From Achromobacter aegrifaciens (GTDB lineage: Bacteria; Pseudomonadota; Gammaproteobacteria; Burkholderiales; Burkholderiaceae_B), in the NCBI RefSeq assembly GCF_902859735.1, contig NZ_CADIJY010000018.1, forward strand, positions 30,965 through 94,964: a stretch of DNA of 64,000 nt, given 5' to 3'. Under the pieces are notes generated by a model. It ran no database searches. It had not been told where the DNA came from and saw nothing but the letters and a program-made list of their open reading frames with translations. The position numbers and the translations under genes are program-made. Shown piece after piece: positions 1-8,546 of this stretch. Numbering within the stretch: position 1 is the stretch's first letter; each line of letters opens with the position of its first letter.

Positions 1-700
1 GTCGGCGATCGGTCACGCGGGTCCACAGGATCGGGTGCATCTCCGCCATGTTGGAGCCCCACAGTACGAAGGCATCGGCGTTCTCGATGTCGTCGTAACA
101 GCCCATGGGCTCGTCAGCGCCGAAGGTGCGCATGAAGCCCACCGCGGCCGAGGCCATGCAGTGGCGCGCGTTCGGGTCCAGGTTGTTGCTGCGAAAGCCC
201 GCCTTCATCAGCTTGAGCGCGGCATACCCTTCCCAGACGGTCCATTGGCCCGAGCCGAACATGCCCACGGCCTCGGGACCCTTGTCCTTCAGTACGCGCT
301 TGAACTGCTCGGCCATGACGTCGAAGGCCTGGTCCCAGGACACTGGGGCAAATTCACCGTCCTTGGCGTACTTGCCGTCCTTCATGCGCAAGAGCGGCGT
401 GGTCAGCCGGTCGTTGCCGTACATGATCTTGGACAGGAAATAACCTTTGACGCAGTTCAGGCCCTTGTTCACCTCGGCGTTGAAATCGCCGTGCGTGGCC
501 ACGACCTGGTTGTCCTTCACGGCGACGTTCACGCCGCAGCCGGTCCCGCAGAACCTACAGGGCGCCTTGGACCACTTGAGCTTGGCGGCCTCGGATTCGG
601 TGACGATGTTCTGCGTGTAGCCGACGATGGGTATGCCAGCCACAGTCGCGGCCGCGGCCGCGGCAGATTGCTTGATGAAGTCTCTACGAGCCATTGCCAT
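1..700 (-). CDS. napA: Periplasmic nitrate reductase catalytic subunit NapA, N-terminal part
   Basis: Catalytic subunit of the periplasmic nitrate reductase, a Mo-bis-MGD enzyme that reduces nitrate to nitrite. Only about the first 233 of roughly 830 residues are inside the window; the 3' end runs off the left edge. A twin-arginine signal (RRDFIK near residue 5, then an Ala-rich hydrophobic stretch) is visible. The [4Fe-4S] motif CRFCGTGC with the fourth Cys in GLNCVKG follows, then [10 protein letters not shown] carrying the Cys that ligates Mo. The start ATG at 700 (a second ATG is at 694) lies inside the 3' end of napD, a 17-bp overlap that implies translational coupling. Order napE-napD-napA is standard. 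Confidence 0.95.
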   Translation of the reverse strand, partial: MAMARRDFIKQSAAAAAATVAGIPIVGYTQNIVTESEAAKLKWSKAPCRFCGTGCGVNVAVKDNQVVATHGDFNAEVNKGLNCVKGYFLSKIMYGNDRLTTPLLRMKDGKYAKDGEFAPVSWDQAFDVMAEQFKRVLKDKGPEAVGMFGSGQWTVWEGYAALKLMKAGFRSNNLDPNARHCMASAAVGFMRTFGADEPMGCYDDIENADAFVLWGSNMAEMHPILWTRVTDRR

Positions 701-1025
701 CGTCAATCTCCTCGTTCATCGCGTCCAGCGAGTCGGCGTGCTGGTAGACCAGCGCCGAAGCCAGCACGCCATCCAGGCGCTGGATCTCTGAGATCCGGGC
801 CATCATGTCGTCGGTGGAGGGGGCTTCCAGGGTGACCACCAGCTTTCCGGTGTCGGAAGCGCCATGGATTTCCGCTCCGGCAATTGCAAGAATCGCCTGG
901 CGGACGTCGGGCAAGCGGCGCGGCGCGGCGTGCACCACCATGCTGGCGATGTGCAGCTCTGGCGGCGCCGCAGGCGGCGCGGAGTGGGGGAGCGCGGACA
1001 TGGGAGGGGTTCCGTCGCGTCGCAT
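684..1025 (-). CDS. napD: NapD, cytoplasmic chaperone for NapA maturation
   Basis: Small protein (113 aa) of the NapD family, which binds the twin-arginine signal peptide of NapA and holds back export until the cofactor is inserted. The region [20 protein letters not shown] followed by GKLVVTLEA and a [13 protein letters not shown]-terminal strand is the typical ferredoxin-like NapD pattern. The start ATG at 1025 shares its A with the napE stop codon (TGATG), so the two are coupled; an internal ATG at residue 9 is an alternative. The first 25 residues are Pro/Ala rich and unlike the core. Confidence 0.9.
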   Translation of the reverse strand: MRRDGTPPMSALPHSAPPAAPPELHIASMVVHAAPRRLPDVRQAILAIAGAEIHGASDTGKLVVTLEAPSTDDMMARISEIQRLDGVLASALVYQHADSLDAMNEEIDDGNGS

Positions 1026-1183
1026 CAGCTACCGGGAGGGCCGGCAATCAGCTGATAGAACCAGACGAGGAAACCGTAGCCTGCCACGATGATGACCGAC
1101 AGGACGGGGGCCATGACGGCCGTCAGGAACAGGAAACTTCGTAGTTCCTGAGGCTTGGTGTAGCCATCGGACTCGTTTTGCAC
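1025..1183 (-). CDS. napE: NapE, small membrane protein of the nap operon
   Basis: A 52-residue single-span protein read from a GTG at 1183, preceded by GTGAGG at a suitable distance. The N-terminal half is hydrophilic with KPQELRSFLFL, followed by one membrane helix (AVMAPVLSVIIVAGYGFLVW) and the tail FYQLIAGPPGS. These are hallmarks of NapE, whose role in nitrate reduction is not settled. It is first in the operon and overlaps napD by one base. Confidence 0.88.
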   Translation of the reverse strand: MQNESDGYTKPQELRSFLFLTAVMAPVLSVIIVAGYGFLVWFYQLIAGPPGS

Positions 1184-1253
1184 ACAGCACCTCACTACGA
1201 CAGTTGGGGCATTGCGTTTAACGTGCGGATACCGAAGCTTTTAGCAGATGGCT

Positions 1254-1267
1254 TTGAAGGGCGTCAA
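1254..1267. promoter_or_regulatory. FNR/Anr-like dyad upstream of napE
   Basis: TTGAAGGGCGTCAA matches the FNR consensus TTGAT-N4-ATCAA at 8 of 10 positions with the TTGA/TCAA cores intact. It lies about 71-84 bp before the napE start. Oxygen-responsive FNR control of nap operons is well known, but this site is a prediction only. Confidence 0.45.
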
Positions 1268-1310
1268 TGTTGCACCACGGCGTAACAATGTGCTGGGACC
1301 GATGGGCGGT

Positions 1311-2219
1311 TCAAGCAGCTGGCGGGAGCAGCGCTGGAATGTCCCGCTTCAACAGGTCCAGGACCGCCCGCACGCGCTGCGGCATCGGACGCAGGGGCGG
1401 AATCAGCGCATTGAGCGGAAGCGGCGGAACGCGATAGCCGTCCAGCAGTTCGACGAGGCGTCCTTGCGCCAGTGCCTTGGCGCACGCGGGATGCTGCAGG
1501 ATGCCGATGCCGCCGCCGGAGAGGATCAGATCGTACATGGGACGCCAGTGGCTGACCGTCATGGCGGTCTTGATGCGCGTCTGGACCACCGGCCCGTTTT
1601 CGCGCGAGAGCGGCACCTGGTCGTTCGCGAAAATGGCCTTCAAACGAATGAACGGATGGAAGGCCAAGTCCGCCGGCGTTTCTATGGGGCCGCGAGCCGC
1701 AAGGTAACAAGGTGCCGCGACCAGCTTGCGGGCCACCCAGCCAAGCGGGAAAGCTATATAGCCTCCGTTTTCATTGAGGCGGCCCAGGCGCAGCGAAATG
1801 TCGAGGCCCTCGGTGACCGGGTCGGCGATGGTGTCGTTCAGCATGAGATCCACGTGCAGATCGGGGTGTGCCGTGCGCACGTTCATCAGGGCCTTGGGAA
1901 CCACGATCTCGCCCAGGCACTGCGGCGCGGCGAGTCTCAGGCTTCCTTGTATCTTGGCGTTACTTAACGATACGGAATTTATTGTCAATTCCGCCGCGTC
2001 CAGCAGCTGCTTGCCCTGTTCGTAGAACGTCCGGCCTTCAGCCGTGCAGCTCAGCTTGCGCGAACTGCGCACCAAGAGGCGGGCGCTTAGGAAACGCTCC
2101 AGCTTGTCGATGCGTTCGCTCACGGATGGTTGGCTCATGTCGAGATCGCGCGCCGCGCCCGAGATGGTTCCGCGTTCCACCACGCGGAGAAAAATGCGTA
2201 TCGCTGCCAACAAATCCAC
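1311..2219 (-). CDS. LysR-family transcriptional regulator
   Basis: 302-residue LysR-type regulator. The N-terminal winged helix-turn-helix (AAIRIFLRVVERGTISGAARDLDMSQPSVSERIDKLE, given here only as landmarks ARDLDMSQPSVSERIDKLE) is followed by a substrate-binding domain from about residue 90. GTG at 2219 is chosen as start because GAGGAG sits 6-7 bases before it and it puts the HTH at the usual place; upstream in-frame codons would add 18 residues without a binding site. Its target is not evident: the neighbours are nap genes on one side and the adhesin on the other. Confidence 0.85.
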   Translation of the reverse strand: MDLLAAIRIFLRVVERGTISGAARDLDMSQPSVSERIDKLERFLSARLLVRSSRKLSCTAEGRTFYEQGKQLLDAAELTINSVSLSNAKIQGSLRLAAPQCLGEIVVPKALMNVRTAHPDLHVDLMLNDTIADPVTEGLDISLRLGRLNENGGYIAFPLGWVARKLVAAPCYLAARGPIETPADLAFHPFIRLKAIFANDQVPLSRENGPVVQTRIKTAMTVSHWRPMYDLILSGGGIGILQHPACAKALAQGRLVELLDGYRVPPLPLNALIPPLRPMPQRVRAVLDLLKRDIPALLPPAA

Positions 2220-2669
2220 GGAACGCTCCTCATGAAACCAATGCCCCGATTCTGAGACGGATGAGCGGTCCATTTGTTTAGTGGGTGGAACGGCGGAAAT
2301 GTTGGTTTCCGCTGTTACCTACCTGCGGCCAGCCGGCATAGGAAGGCTGCGCCGATACGTCCCATAGGCCCAAGTGCAATGTGCGATTGCAATTGCGCGC
2401 CGTAGTCTTGGCCTCAATGCATCACCCGATGCAGTCGCTGCGGGACTCCTCCGCCGGCAAGCGAGGCGTCCCGCGTTGGTCCTGGCGCATTTCCTTTTCC
2501 ATCTCCATCAATAGATCGACCGCTTGCGTGGCGCAGTTGGCGAGAGCCCGGCCGCTTGCATAGCGGGTGGCGTTAGTCGCCGCAGCGTGTTCCGGGTGCC
2601 GTTTGAGTCACACGTAATGGCTGCGTAGACGAGAACTTCCCTAGAGTTTTTGAACTGGAGCATCCATTC
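2220..2669. other. 450-bp divergent intergenic region
   Basis: Space between the LysR gene (left, minus strand) and the adhesin gene (right, plus strand). It must hold both promoters. I see no strong sigma-70 match, repeat or RNA gene. A short open frame at 2381-2563 has no ribosome binding site or recognisable product. GGAG nine bases before 2670 serves the adhesin start. Confidence 0.5.
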
Positions 2670-5600
2670 ATGAACAAGATACTCAGGAACGTTTGGATCG
2701 ATGCGGACGAAGACGCGGCGGGAGGCCGGCAGTCCATTCGGAAGCGCCTGAAGCTGAACATGCGGCTGGATATCGCAGCGGGGCTTGCGATACTTGCCGG
2801 TCTGGCGGGTACGGGTCCGCAGGTTCATGCATCAACGTACAACCCGAATGGTTGCGCCTCTCCCAAGGCGACGGGACCCGACGGCGTAGCCTATCCTGCG
2901 GGCAAGACTCCGAGCGATGGATCCGGCCTGTGGTCCAACGTTATCGGATGCGATGCCGATGGCGGCGGCTACACCGGCGTGCAGGTCCTGGGCTTTCAAG
3001 CGACGGCGACGGGCAATGCCGCGACCGCCCTGGGGTTTGCGGCTACGGCGGCAATTCGGAGCACCGCTGTAGGCATGCAGGCCGGAGCCCTTGCCCTGGG
3101 TTCGACCGCTCTTGGTCAATGGGCGCGCGCCACGGCCGTCGGCAGCGTCGCGATCGGCGGCAATAATTCCTCCAATTCGGCGGCGGCGGGTGCGCAGGCA
3201 TCGGGGCTCAACGCCGTTGCGGTCGCAGGAGAATCGCGTGCCATGGGGGCGGATTCCGTTGCGATAGGCACGCGTGCGCAGGCACGGCGCGATGGCGATG
3301 TGGCCCTGGGCATCGGCAGCGTGGCTGATGGCGCAACAGGAAACTTCTCCGCGGTGGCTATCGGTCGCGGCAGCTCGGCGATCGGTGAAAACTCGGTGGC
3401 GTTGGGCAATGCCAATCGGGCCTCGGGACCAGGCGCCGTCGCGCTGGGCAATAGCTCGGCGGCTGCGGGCGCCGCGGCGTTGGCCGTAGGCAACGATGCC
3501 AACGCGCTGGCGGCGCGGAGCATGGCGTTGGGGTTCGATTCGGTCGCAACCAACTCGGACGACGTCGCGCTGGGGGCGGGCTCCGCGACTGCTGCCGCCG
3601 TCGGCACGTCTGGCGCCGCGATCGCGGGGCGGTCCTATTCGTTCGCCGGGTCGGCGCCCGCCAGCACGGTCAGCGTGGGCAGCACGGGTGCGGAGCGCTC
3701 CATCACGAACGTTGCGGCGGGGCGGCTTGGCGCCCTTAGCACGGATGCCGTCAACGGTTCGCAGCTCAATGCGACGAATCAGGCGGTGAATGCCCTGGGC
3801 GACCGGGCGGTGACGTATGACGGCAACGAAGGTGATCCCAGGAGCCTGATCACGCTGGCGGGATCGGCATCCACGGACGGCGGCATGACGGGCGGCACCA
3901 GGCTCACCAACCTGGCGCGCGGGGCCGTGTCGGCCACCAGCACCGATGCGGTGAACGGTGCGCAACTGCATGACACGAACCAGGAGGTGCAGCGCGTGGG
4001 CGACAGGGTGACGACCATGGGCGATACGGTGACCAGCATGGGCAACACCGTCACGACCCTGGGCGACACCGTGACGAATCTCGGCGATACGGTCACGACC
4101 ATCGGCGGTACGGTCACGACCTTGGGCGATACGCTCACCAGCCTCGGCGGCTCGCTGGCGAATCTCACCGGGGACACGAGCGCGACATACACCGACGCCA
4201 ACGGCCTGGGCATCCGCTATGCGCGGACCAACGAGCGCGGGTTGACGCCCAGCGATGCCTACGCGCAGAACCCCGGCAGTACGGCGCTGGGCTACAACGC
4301 GCGAGCCACGGCCGACAACGCGCTGGCGCTGGGCCGCGAGGCCCAGGCAAGCCATGCCGGCAGCGTGGCGCTGGGCGCGAATGCGGTCGCTAATGGCGCG
4401 ACGCTGGGCGCGGCGGCGTACCGCTCAGGTACGGCGGCGGTGGCGGGCGCTGCGCCAGTCGGCGAAGTGAGCATAGGCTCGGCGGGCGCGGAACGCCGCC
4501 TCAGCCACTTGGCCGCGGGCGCGTCCGACACGGATGCGGTGAACGTAAGCCAGCTCAAGTCCGTGGCCGAGAACGTGGGCAGCCTGGGCGACCGGGCGGT
4601 GACCTATGACGGCAACGCGGGCGATCCCAAGAGCCTGATCACGCTGGCGGGATCGGCATCGACGGACGGCGGCATGACGGGCGGAACCAGGCTCACCAAC
4701 CTGGCGCGCGGGGCCGTGACGGCCACCAGCACCGATGCAGTGAACGGCGCGCAACTGCATGAGACGAACCAGGAGGTGAAGCGCGTGGGAGACAAGGTCA
4801 CGACCATGGGCGATACGGTGACCAGCATGGGCACCACCGTCACGACCCTGGGCGACACCGTGACGAATCTCGGCGATACGGTCACGACCATCGGCGGTAC
4901 GGTCACGACCTTGGGCGATACGCTCACCAACCTCGGCGGCTCGCTGGCGAATCTCACCGGGGACACGAACGCGACATACACCGACGCCAACGGCCTGGGC
5001 ATCCGCTATGCGCGGACCAACGAGCGCGGGTTGACGCCCAGCGACGCCTATGCGCAGAACCCCGGCAGCACGGCGCTGGGCTACAACGCGCGGGCCACGG
5101 CCGACAACGCGCTGGCGCTGGGCCGCGAGGCCCAGGCAAGCCACGCCGGTAGCGTGGCGCTGGGCGCGAACGCGGTCGCCAACGGCGCAACGCTGGGCGC
5201 GGCGGCGTACCGCTCAGGTACGGCGGCGGTGGCGGGCGTTGCCCCGGTGGGCGAAGTGAGCATAGGCTCGGCGGGCGCGGAACGCCGCCTCAGCCACTTG
5301 GCCGCGGGCGCGTCCGACACGGATGCGGTGAACGTAAGCCAGCTCAAGTCCGTGGCCGAGAACGTGGGCAGCCTGGGCGACCGGGCGGTGACCTATGACG
5401 GCAACGCGGGCGATCCCAAGAGCCTGATCACGCTGGCGGGATCGGCATCCTCGGACGGCGGCATGACGGGCGGCACCAAGCTGACCAACCTGGCGCGCGG
5501 GGCCGTGACGGCCACCAGCACCGATGCAGTGAACGGCGCGCAACTGCATGAGACGAACCAGGACGTACAGCGCGTGGGCGACAGGCTGACGGGCATGGGC

Positions 5601-7934
5601 GATACCTTGACGACCATGGGCGACACGTACACACACCTGACGGGGAACCCTAGCCTGATCAGCAAGGCCGACAATGGGCTGGGCTTGCGTTATGCGCGGA
5701 CCAACGAGTTGGGACTGGCGGAAGATGATGCCTACGCGCAGGGCGTGGGCAGCACGGCGCTGGGCTACAACGCGCGGACGTCGGCCGGCGACGCGCTGGC
5801 GTTGGGACGCGATGCCCAGGCGAGCCAGGAAGGGAGCGTGGCGCTGGGTTCAGGCTCCGTGTCCGCCCGGGCGCTGACGCCGACCACGGGCAGCCTTGCG
5901 GTCGGCAGCGGTGGCGCCCTGGTGCCGTTCAACACGGCGGATCTCACCTTGCTGGGAGCGGTATCCGTGGGTCGCGATGGCGCGTACCGCCAGATTACCA
6001 ACGTGGCGGACGGGACCGAGGAGCATGATGCCGTGACTTTGCGCCAACTGACCGGCGCGATCGGCTCCTTGACGACCACTGGGACCCAGTACTTCCATGT
6101 CAACTCGACGACTTCCGATTCGCTGGCGGTAGGGCTTGAGTCGATCGCGGTCGGCCCGCAGGCCGTGGTCAATGGGGACCGCGGCCTGGGGATCGGGGAT
6201 CGGGCGGTAGTGGATCAGGGTGCGCCCGGCGGCATCGCCCTGGGACAGCAGGCGCGTACCACGTCGGCGGATAGCATTGCGGCGGGAACGCAGGCCCTGG
6301 CTGATGCCGTCCAGGGGGTGGCCCTGGGCGCGGGCAGCCAGGTTGTCGCGGGCGGTGGCGTAGCGCTGGGTGCGAGATCGGTCGCCAAGACGGTGGCCGG
6401 GGCAGCAGGGTATGTGCCCCTGGGAGCCAATGGCGCGTCCGTGAACGCCACGCGCAGCACCTTGGCCGCGTTGTCTGTGGGTGACGCCGATGCCGGCATG
6501 TATCGGCAGATCAACGGGGTGGCTGCGGGTACTGTGGATTCCGACGCCGTGAACGTCAGCCAGTTGAAGGCGCTGGCCTCGAATGTGAGCGGGCTCGACG
6601 CGGGAGGGGTGAAATACGACCTCAATGCGGACGGCACCAGCAACTACGGCATGGTGACCTTTAATCCCGGCGGGGCGGCCACCGTGCTGAGGAATGTGGC
6701 GCGGGGCGCGCTGTCGGCGGACAGCACGGATGCGGTCAATGGTTCGCAGTTGTTCGAGACCAACCAGTACGTGAAGGCTATAGGCGATACGGTCGACAAC
6801 TTCGCCAAGGGCGGCGCTGGAATCAAGTACTTCCATGCCAACGGCGGGGCGTCGGCGGCGCTGCCGGATTCACAGGCCAATGGTCCAGGCAGTATCGCGG
6901 TCGGACCGGGCGCGGCCGCCAATGGGGTGAACTCGGTGGCCTTGGGCAACGGCGCGGTCGCAGGGAAGGATGGCGACGTGGCGTTGGGCGGGGGCGCCGT
7001 GGCGGACCGGGGAGCGCAGAGCTATGCCGGCAAGTATTCGGAGGCGCAAAACAAGTCGGCCGGCACGGTGTCGGTGGGCTCGTCGGGCGCGGAACGCACG
7101 CTCAGCAATCTGGCCGACGGCCGCGAGGCCACGGACGCCGTGAATCTGCGGCAACTGGACGGCGCGCTCAAGCAGGCCAACGACTATACCGACAAACGCT
7201 TGCAGGACGTGGCAGGCAATGTGCTCCAGGTCGGCGACCAACTCACCGCGCTGGACGAACGCATGACCGGCATCGAAGGCGATGTGACGAACATCGGCAA
7301 TGGCGCCGCGGGCATGTTCCAGACCAGCCAGGAAGTAAAGGCGGCCAAGCCGCCCAAGGCCAGCGGCGGCAACTCGGCGGCGGGCGGCGCGGGCGCCGTG
7401 GCCTCGGGTAAGAACAGCACCGCGATCGGCAATGGCGCGCAGGCGTCCGGCGCGGGAGCCACGGCGTTGGGCAACGGCAGCAAGGCGTCGGGCAGTAATG
7501 CCGTGGCGCTGGGCGCGGGGTCTGTCGCCGACCGCGACGACACGGTTTCGGTCGGCGCGGCCGGAGCCGAACGCCAGATCACGAACGTGGCCCGCGGCGC
7601 TGCGGGAACCGACGCGGTGAACGTGAGCCAGTTGCGAGAAGTAGAAAGCGGCCTGAGCAAGCAGGTGGCGGGCTTGCGCAAGAACGTGCAAGGGCTGGAC
7701 AACCGGTTGAGCGCCGGCGTGGCTTCCGCCATGGCGATGTCGGCGCTGCCGCAGGCCTATCTGCCCGGCAGGAGCATGTTCAGCATGGGCGGCGGTACGT
7801 GGCGCGGAGAAAGCGGCTTTGCCATGGGGCTGTCCACGGTGTCCGACAGCGGAAGATGGGTGGTGAAGGGCCTGGCCAGCAGCAGTTCGCGCGGCGACTA
7901 CGGCGCTAGCGTGGGAGTGGGATATCAATGGTGA
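2670..7934 (+). CDS. Trimeric autotransporter adhesin (YadA/Hia type)
   Basis: A 1754-residue outer-membrane trimeric adhesin (type Vc secretion). It starts with a degenerate extended signal region (MNKILRNVW) and a hydrophobic signal segment ending near TGPQVHA (residue 54). The passenger is built of YadA-head repeats (patterns such as SVALG/AVAIG every 14 or so residues), at least nine neck motifs of the TDAVNxxQL type, and coiled-coil stalk heptads GDTVTxx. The C-terminal ~85 residues (LDNRLSAGVASAMAMSALPQ onward) form the YadA anchor and end in an aromatic residue (W), as required for BAM recognition. Two 263-residue units are tandemly duplicated (residues 376-901). Expected role: adhesion, autoaggregation or biofilm. 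Confidence 0.95.
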   Translation: MNKILRNVWIDADEDAAGGRQSIRKRLKLNMRLDIAAGLAILAGLAGTGPQVHASTYNPNGCASPKATGPDGVAYPAGKTPSDGSGLWSNVIGCDADGGGYTGVQVLGFQATATGNAATALGFAATAAIRSTAVGMQAGALALGSTALGQWARATAVGSVAIGGNNSSNSAAAGAQASGLNAVAVAGESRAMGADSVAIGTRAQARRDGDVALGIGSVADGATGNFSAVAIGRGSSAIGENSVALGNANRASGPGAVALGNSSAAAGAAALAVGNDANALAARSMALGFDSVATNSDDVALGAGSATAAAVGTSGAAIAGRSYSFAGSAPASTVSVGSTGAERSITNVAAGRLGALSTDAVNGSQLNATNQAVNALGDRAVTYDGNEGDPRSLITLAGSASTDGGMTGGTRLTNLARGAVSATSTDAVNGAQLHDTNQEVQRVGDRVTTMGDTVTSMGNTVTTLGDTVTNLGDTVTTIGGTVTTLGDTLTSLGGSLANLTGDTSATYTDANGLGIRYARTNERGLTPSDAYAQNPGSTALGYNARATADNALALGREAQASHAGSVALGANAVANGATLGAAAYRSGTAAVAGAAPVGEVSIGSAGAERRLSHLAAGASDTDAVNVSQLKSVAENVGSLGDRAVTYDGNAGDPKSLITLAGSASTDGGMTGGTRLTNLARGAVTATSTDAVNGAQLHETNQEVKRVGDKVTTMGDTVTSMGTTVTTLGDTVTNLGDTVTTIGGTVTTLGDTLTNLGGSLANLTGDTNATYTDANGLGIRYARTNERGLTPSDAYAQNPGSTALGYNARATADNALALGREAQASHAGSVALGANAVANGATLGAAAYRSGTAAVAGVAPVGEVSIGSAGAERRLSHLAAGASDTDAVNVSQLKSVAENVGSLGDRAVTYDGNAGDPKSLITLAGSASSDGGMTGGTKLTNLARGAVTATSTDAVNGAQLHETNQDVQRVGDRLTGMGDTLTTMGDTYTHLTGNPSLISKADNGLGLRYARTNELGLAEDDAYAQGVGSTALGYNARTSAGDALALGRDAQASQEGSVALGSGSVSARALTPTTGSLAVGSGGALVPFNTADLTLLGAVSVGRDGAYRQITNVADGTEEHDAVTLRQLTGAIGSLTTTGTQYFHVNSTTSDSLAVGLESIAVGPQAVVNGDRGLGIGDRAVVDQGAPGGIALGQQARTTSADSIAAGTQALADAVQGVALGAGSQVVAGGGVALGARSVAKTVAGAAGYVPLGANGASVNATRSTLAALSVGDADAGMYRQINGVAAGTVDSDAVNVSQLKALASNVSGLDAGGVKYDLNADGTSNYGMVTFNPGGAATVLRNVARGALSADSTDAVNGSQLFETNQYVKAIGDTVDNFAKGGAGIKYFHANGGASAALPDSQANGPGSIAVGPGAAANGVNSVALGNGAVAGKDGDVALGGGAVADRGAQSYAGKYSEAQNKSAGTVSVGSSGAERTLSNLADGREATDAVNLRQLDGALKQANDYTDKRLQDVAGNVLQVGDQLTALDERMTGIEGDVTNIGNGAAGMFQTSQEVKAAKPPKASGGNSAAGGAGAVASGKNSTAIGNGAQASGAGATALGNGSKASGSNAVALGAGSVADRDDTVSVGAAGAERQITNVARGAAGTDAVNVSQLREVESGLSKQVAGLRKNVQGLDNRLSAGVASAMAMSALPQAYLPGRSMFSMGGGTWRGESGFAMGLSTVSDSGRWVVKGLASSSSRGDYGASVGVGYQW
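3795..5372 (+). repeat. Two tandem 789-bp units inside the adhesin gene, plus a degenerate third
   Basis: The sequence beginning CTGGGCGACCGGGCGGTGAC recurs at 3795, 4584 and 5373, exactly 789 bp (263 codons) apart. Each full unit encodes a neck, eight stalk heptads, a second head segment and another neck. The two full copies are nearly identical at DNA level; the third copy stays similar to about 5590 and then diverges. The exact codon-multiple length keeps the frame open after unit gain or loss. Confidence 0.95.
3999..4166 (+). repeat. Eight 21-bp stalk heptad repeats (second copy at 4788-4955)
   Basis: Eight successive seven-residue units (GDRVTTM, GDTVTSM, GNTVTTL, GDTVTNL, GDTVTTI, GGTVTTL, GDTLTSL, GGSLANL) encode a regular trimeric coiled-coil segment. 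The array recurs 789 bp downstream. A shortened three-heptad version (GDRLTGM, GDTLTTM, GDTYTHL) is at 5577-5639. Confidence 0.9.
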
Positions 7935-8005
7935 ATACATGTGGCACGAACGCAGGCTCGCGGCCCGCAGCTGCGGCCTCAATGATTCATGAGAGGTATA
8001 CAGCC

Positions 8006-8530
8006 ATGACACGTCGCATCATTCTTCCGGCTTTGATTGCATCGAGCGCATTGCTGGCGGCTTGCCAGCCCATGGTGGCTCAGAAGGGCGCGAATGCCGC
8101 GCCCCGCGCCGCCCAGCCTGCGCCGCAAGACACCGCGGCGCGGGCGCGGATGGCCATCCCGGCGGTCGAGTTCCGCCTGGCGCAGGACCAGCCGGGCGCC
8201 GATCTGCGCGAGCTGCGCATGTCCGACAAGACCTACTACTTCCTGCTGGCGCCCGCGCTTACCCGGGCAGACCTGAATACCGCCACGCCCATGAAGACCC
8301 GGGAGGGGCAGCCTTTTGTCAGCTTGCGATTCACGCCGCCAGGCGCGCGCAAGCTGGCGCAGATCGGCCGCCAGTACCCCGGGAAGTGGCTGGTGTTCAC
8401 GATAGACGGCAGGCTGGTGGGCGTGCCGCGCATCGCAGGCCCCATGGAGGAGGGCATCCTGAACCTGACGATGAACTCGGAGGAGCAGGCAATCAGCGTT
8501 GCGCAAGCGATAGAAGGGGCGGCGCAGTAG
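8006..8530 (+). CDS. Small lipoprotein with a SecD-P1-like domain, next to the adhesin
   Basis: 174-residue lipoprotein. The ATG at 8006 is chosen over the upstream frame opening at 7928 because GAGAGG precedes it and it starts directly with a signal peptide ending in the lipobox LLAAC (residues 16-20). After a Pro/Ala-rich linker the C-terminal domain (VSLRFTPPGARKLAQIG ... KWLVFTIDGRLVGVPRI ... GILNLTMNSEEQAISVAQAI) resembles the P1-head subdomain of SecD. It begins 71 bp after the adhesin stop with no terminator between, so co-transcription is likely. By analogy with SadB, the lipoprotein that assists the adhesin SadA in Salmonella, it may help surface display; this is inference. Confidence 0.75.
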   Translation: MTRRIILPALIASSALLAACQPMVAQKGANAAPRAAQPAPQDTAARARMAIPAVEFRLAQDQPGADLRELRMSDKTYYFLLAPALTRADLNTATPMKTREGQPFVSLRFTPPGARKLAQIGRQYPGKWLVFTIDGRLVGVPRIAGPMEEGILNLTMNSEEQAISVAQAIEGAAQ

Positions 8531-8538
8531 CGCCGCCC
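8517..8538. terminator. Hairpin between the convergent lipoprotein and cleavage-enzyme genes
   Basis: GGGCGGCGC-AGTA-GCGCCGCCC forms a perfect 9-bp stem with a 4-base loop. It overlaps the lipoprotein stop codon and precedes the stop of the convergent gene at 8547. There is no T-tract, so it may block read-through only weakly on either strand. Confidence 0.4.
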
Positions 8539-8546
8539 AGGCGGAG

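Noticed and set aside
2381-2563. Short open frame upstream of the adhesin
   Set aside because: No ribosome binding site, no recognisable product, lies in a promoter region.
3999-4166. Short regular repeats as a CRISPR-like array
   Set aside because: The 21-bp units are in frame, have no spacers, and encode coiled-coil heptads.
2832-4355. Long antisense open frame (about 507 codons) under the adhesin gene, with others at 4425-5144 and 5850-6836
   Set aside because: They are shadows of a GC-rich repetitive gene: Arg/Gly/Ala-rich composition, no binding site or recognisable domain. The plus-strand adhesin is complete from signal region to anchor.
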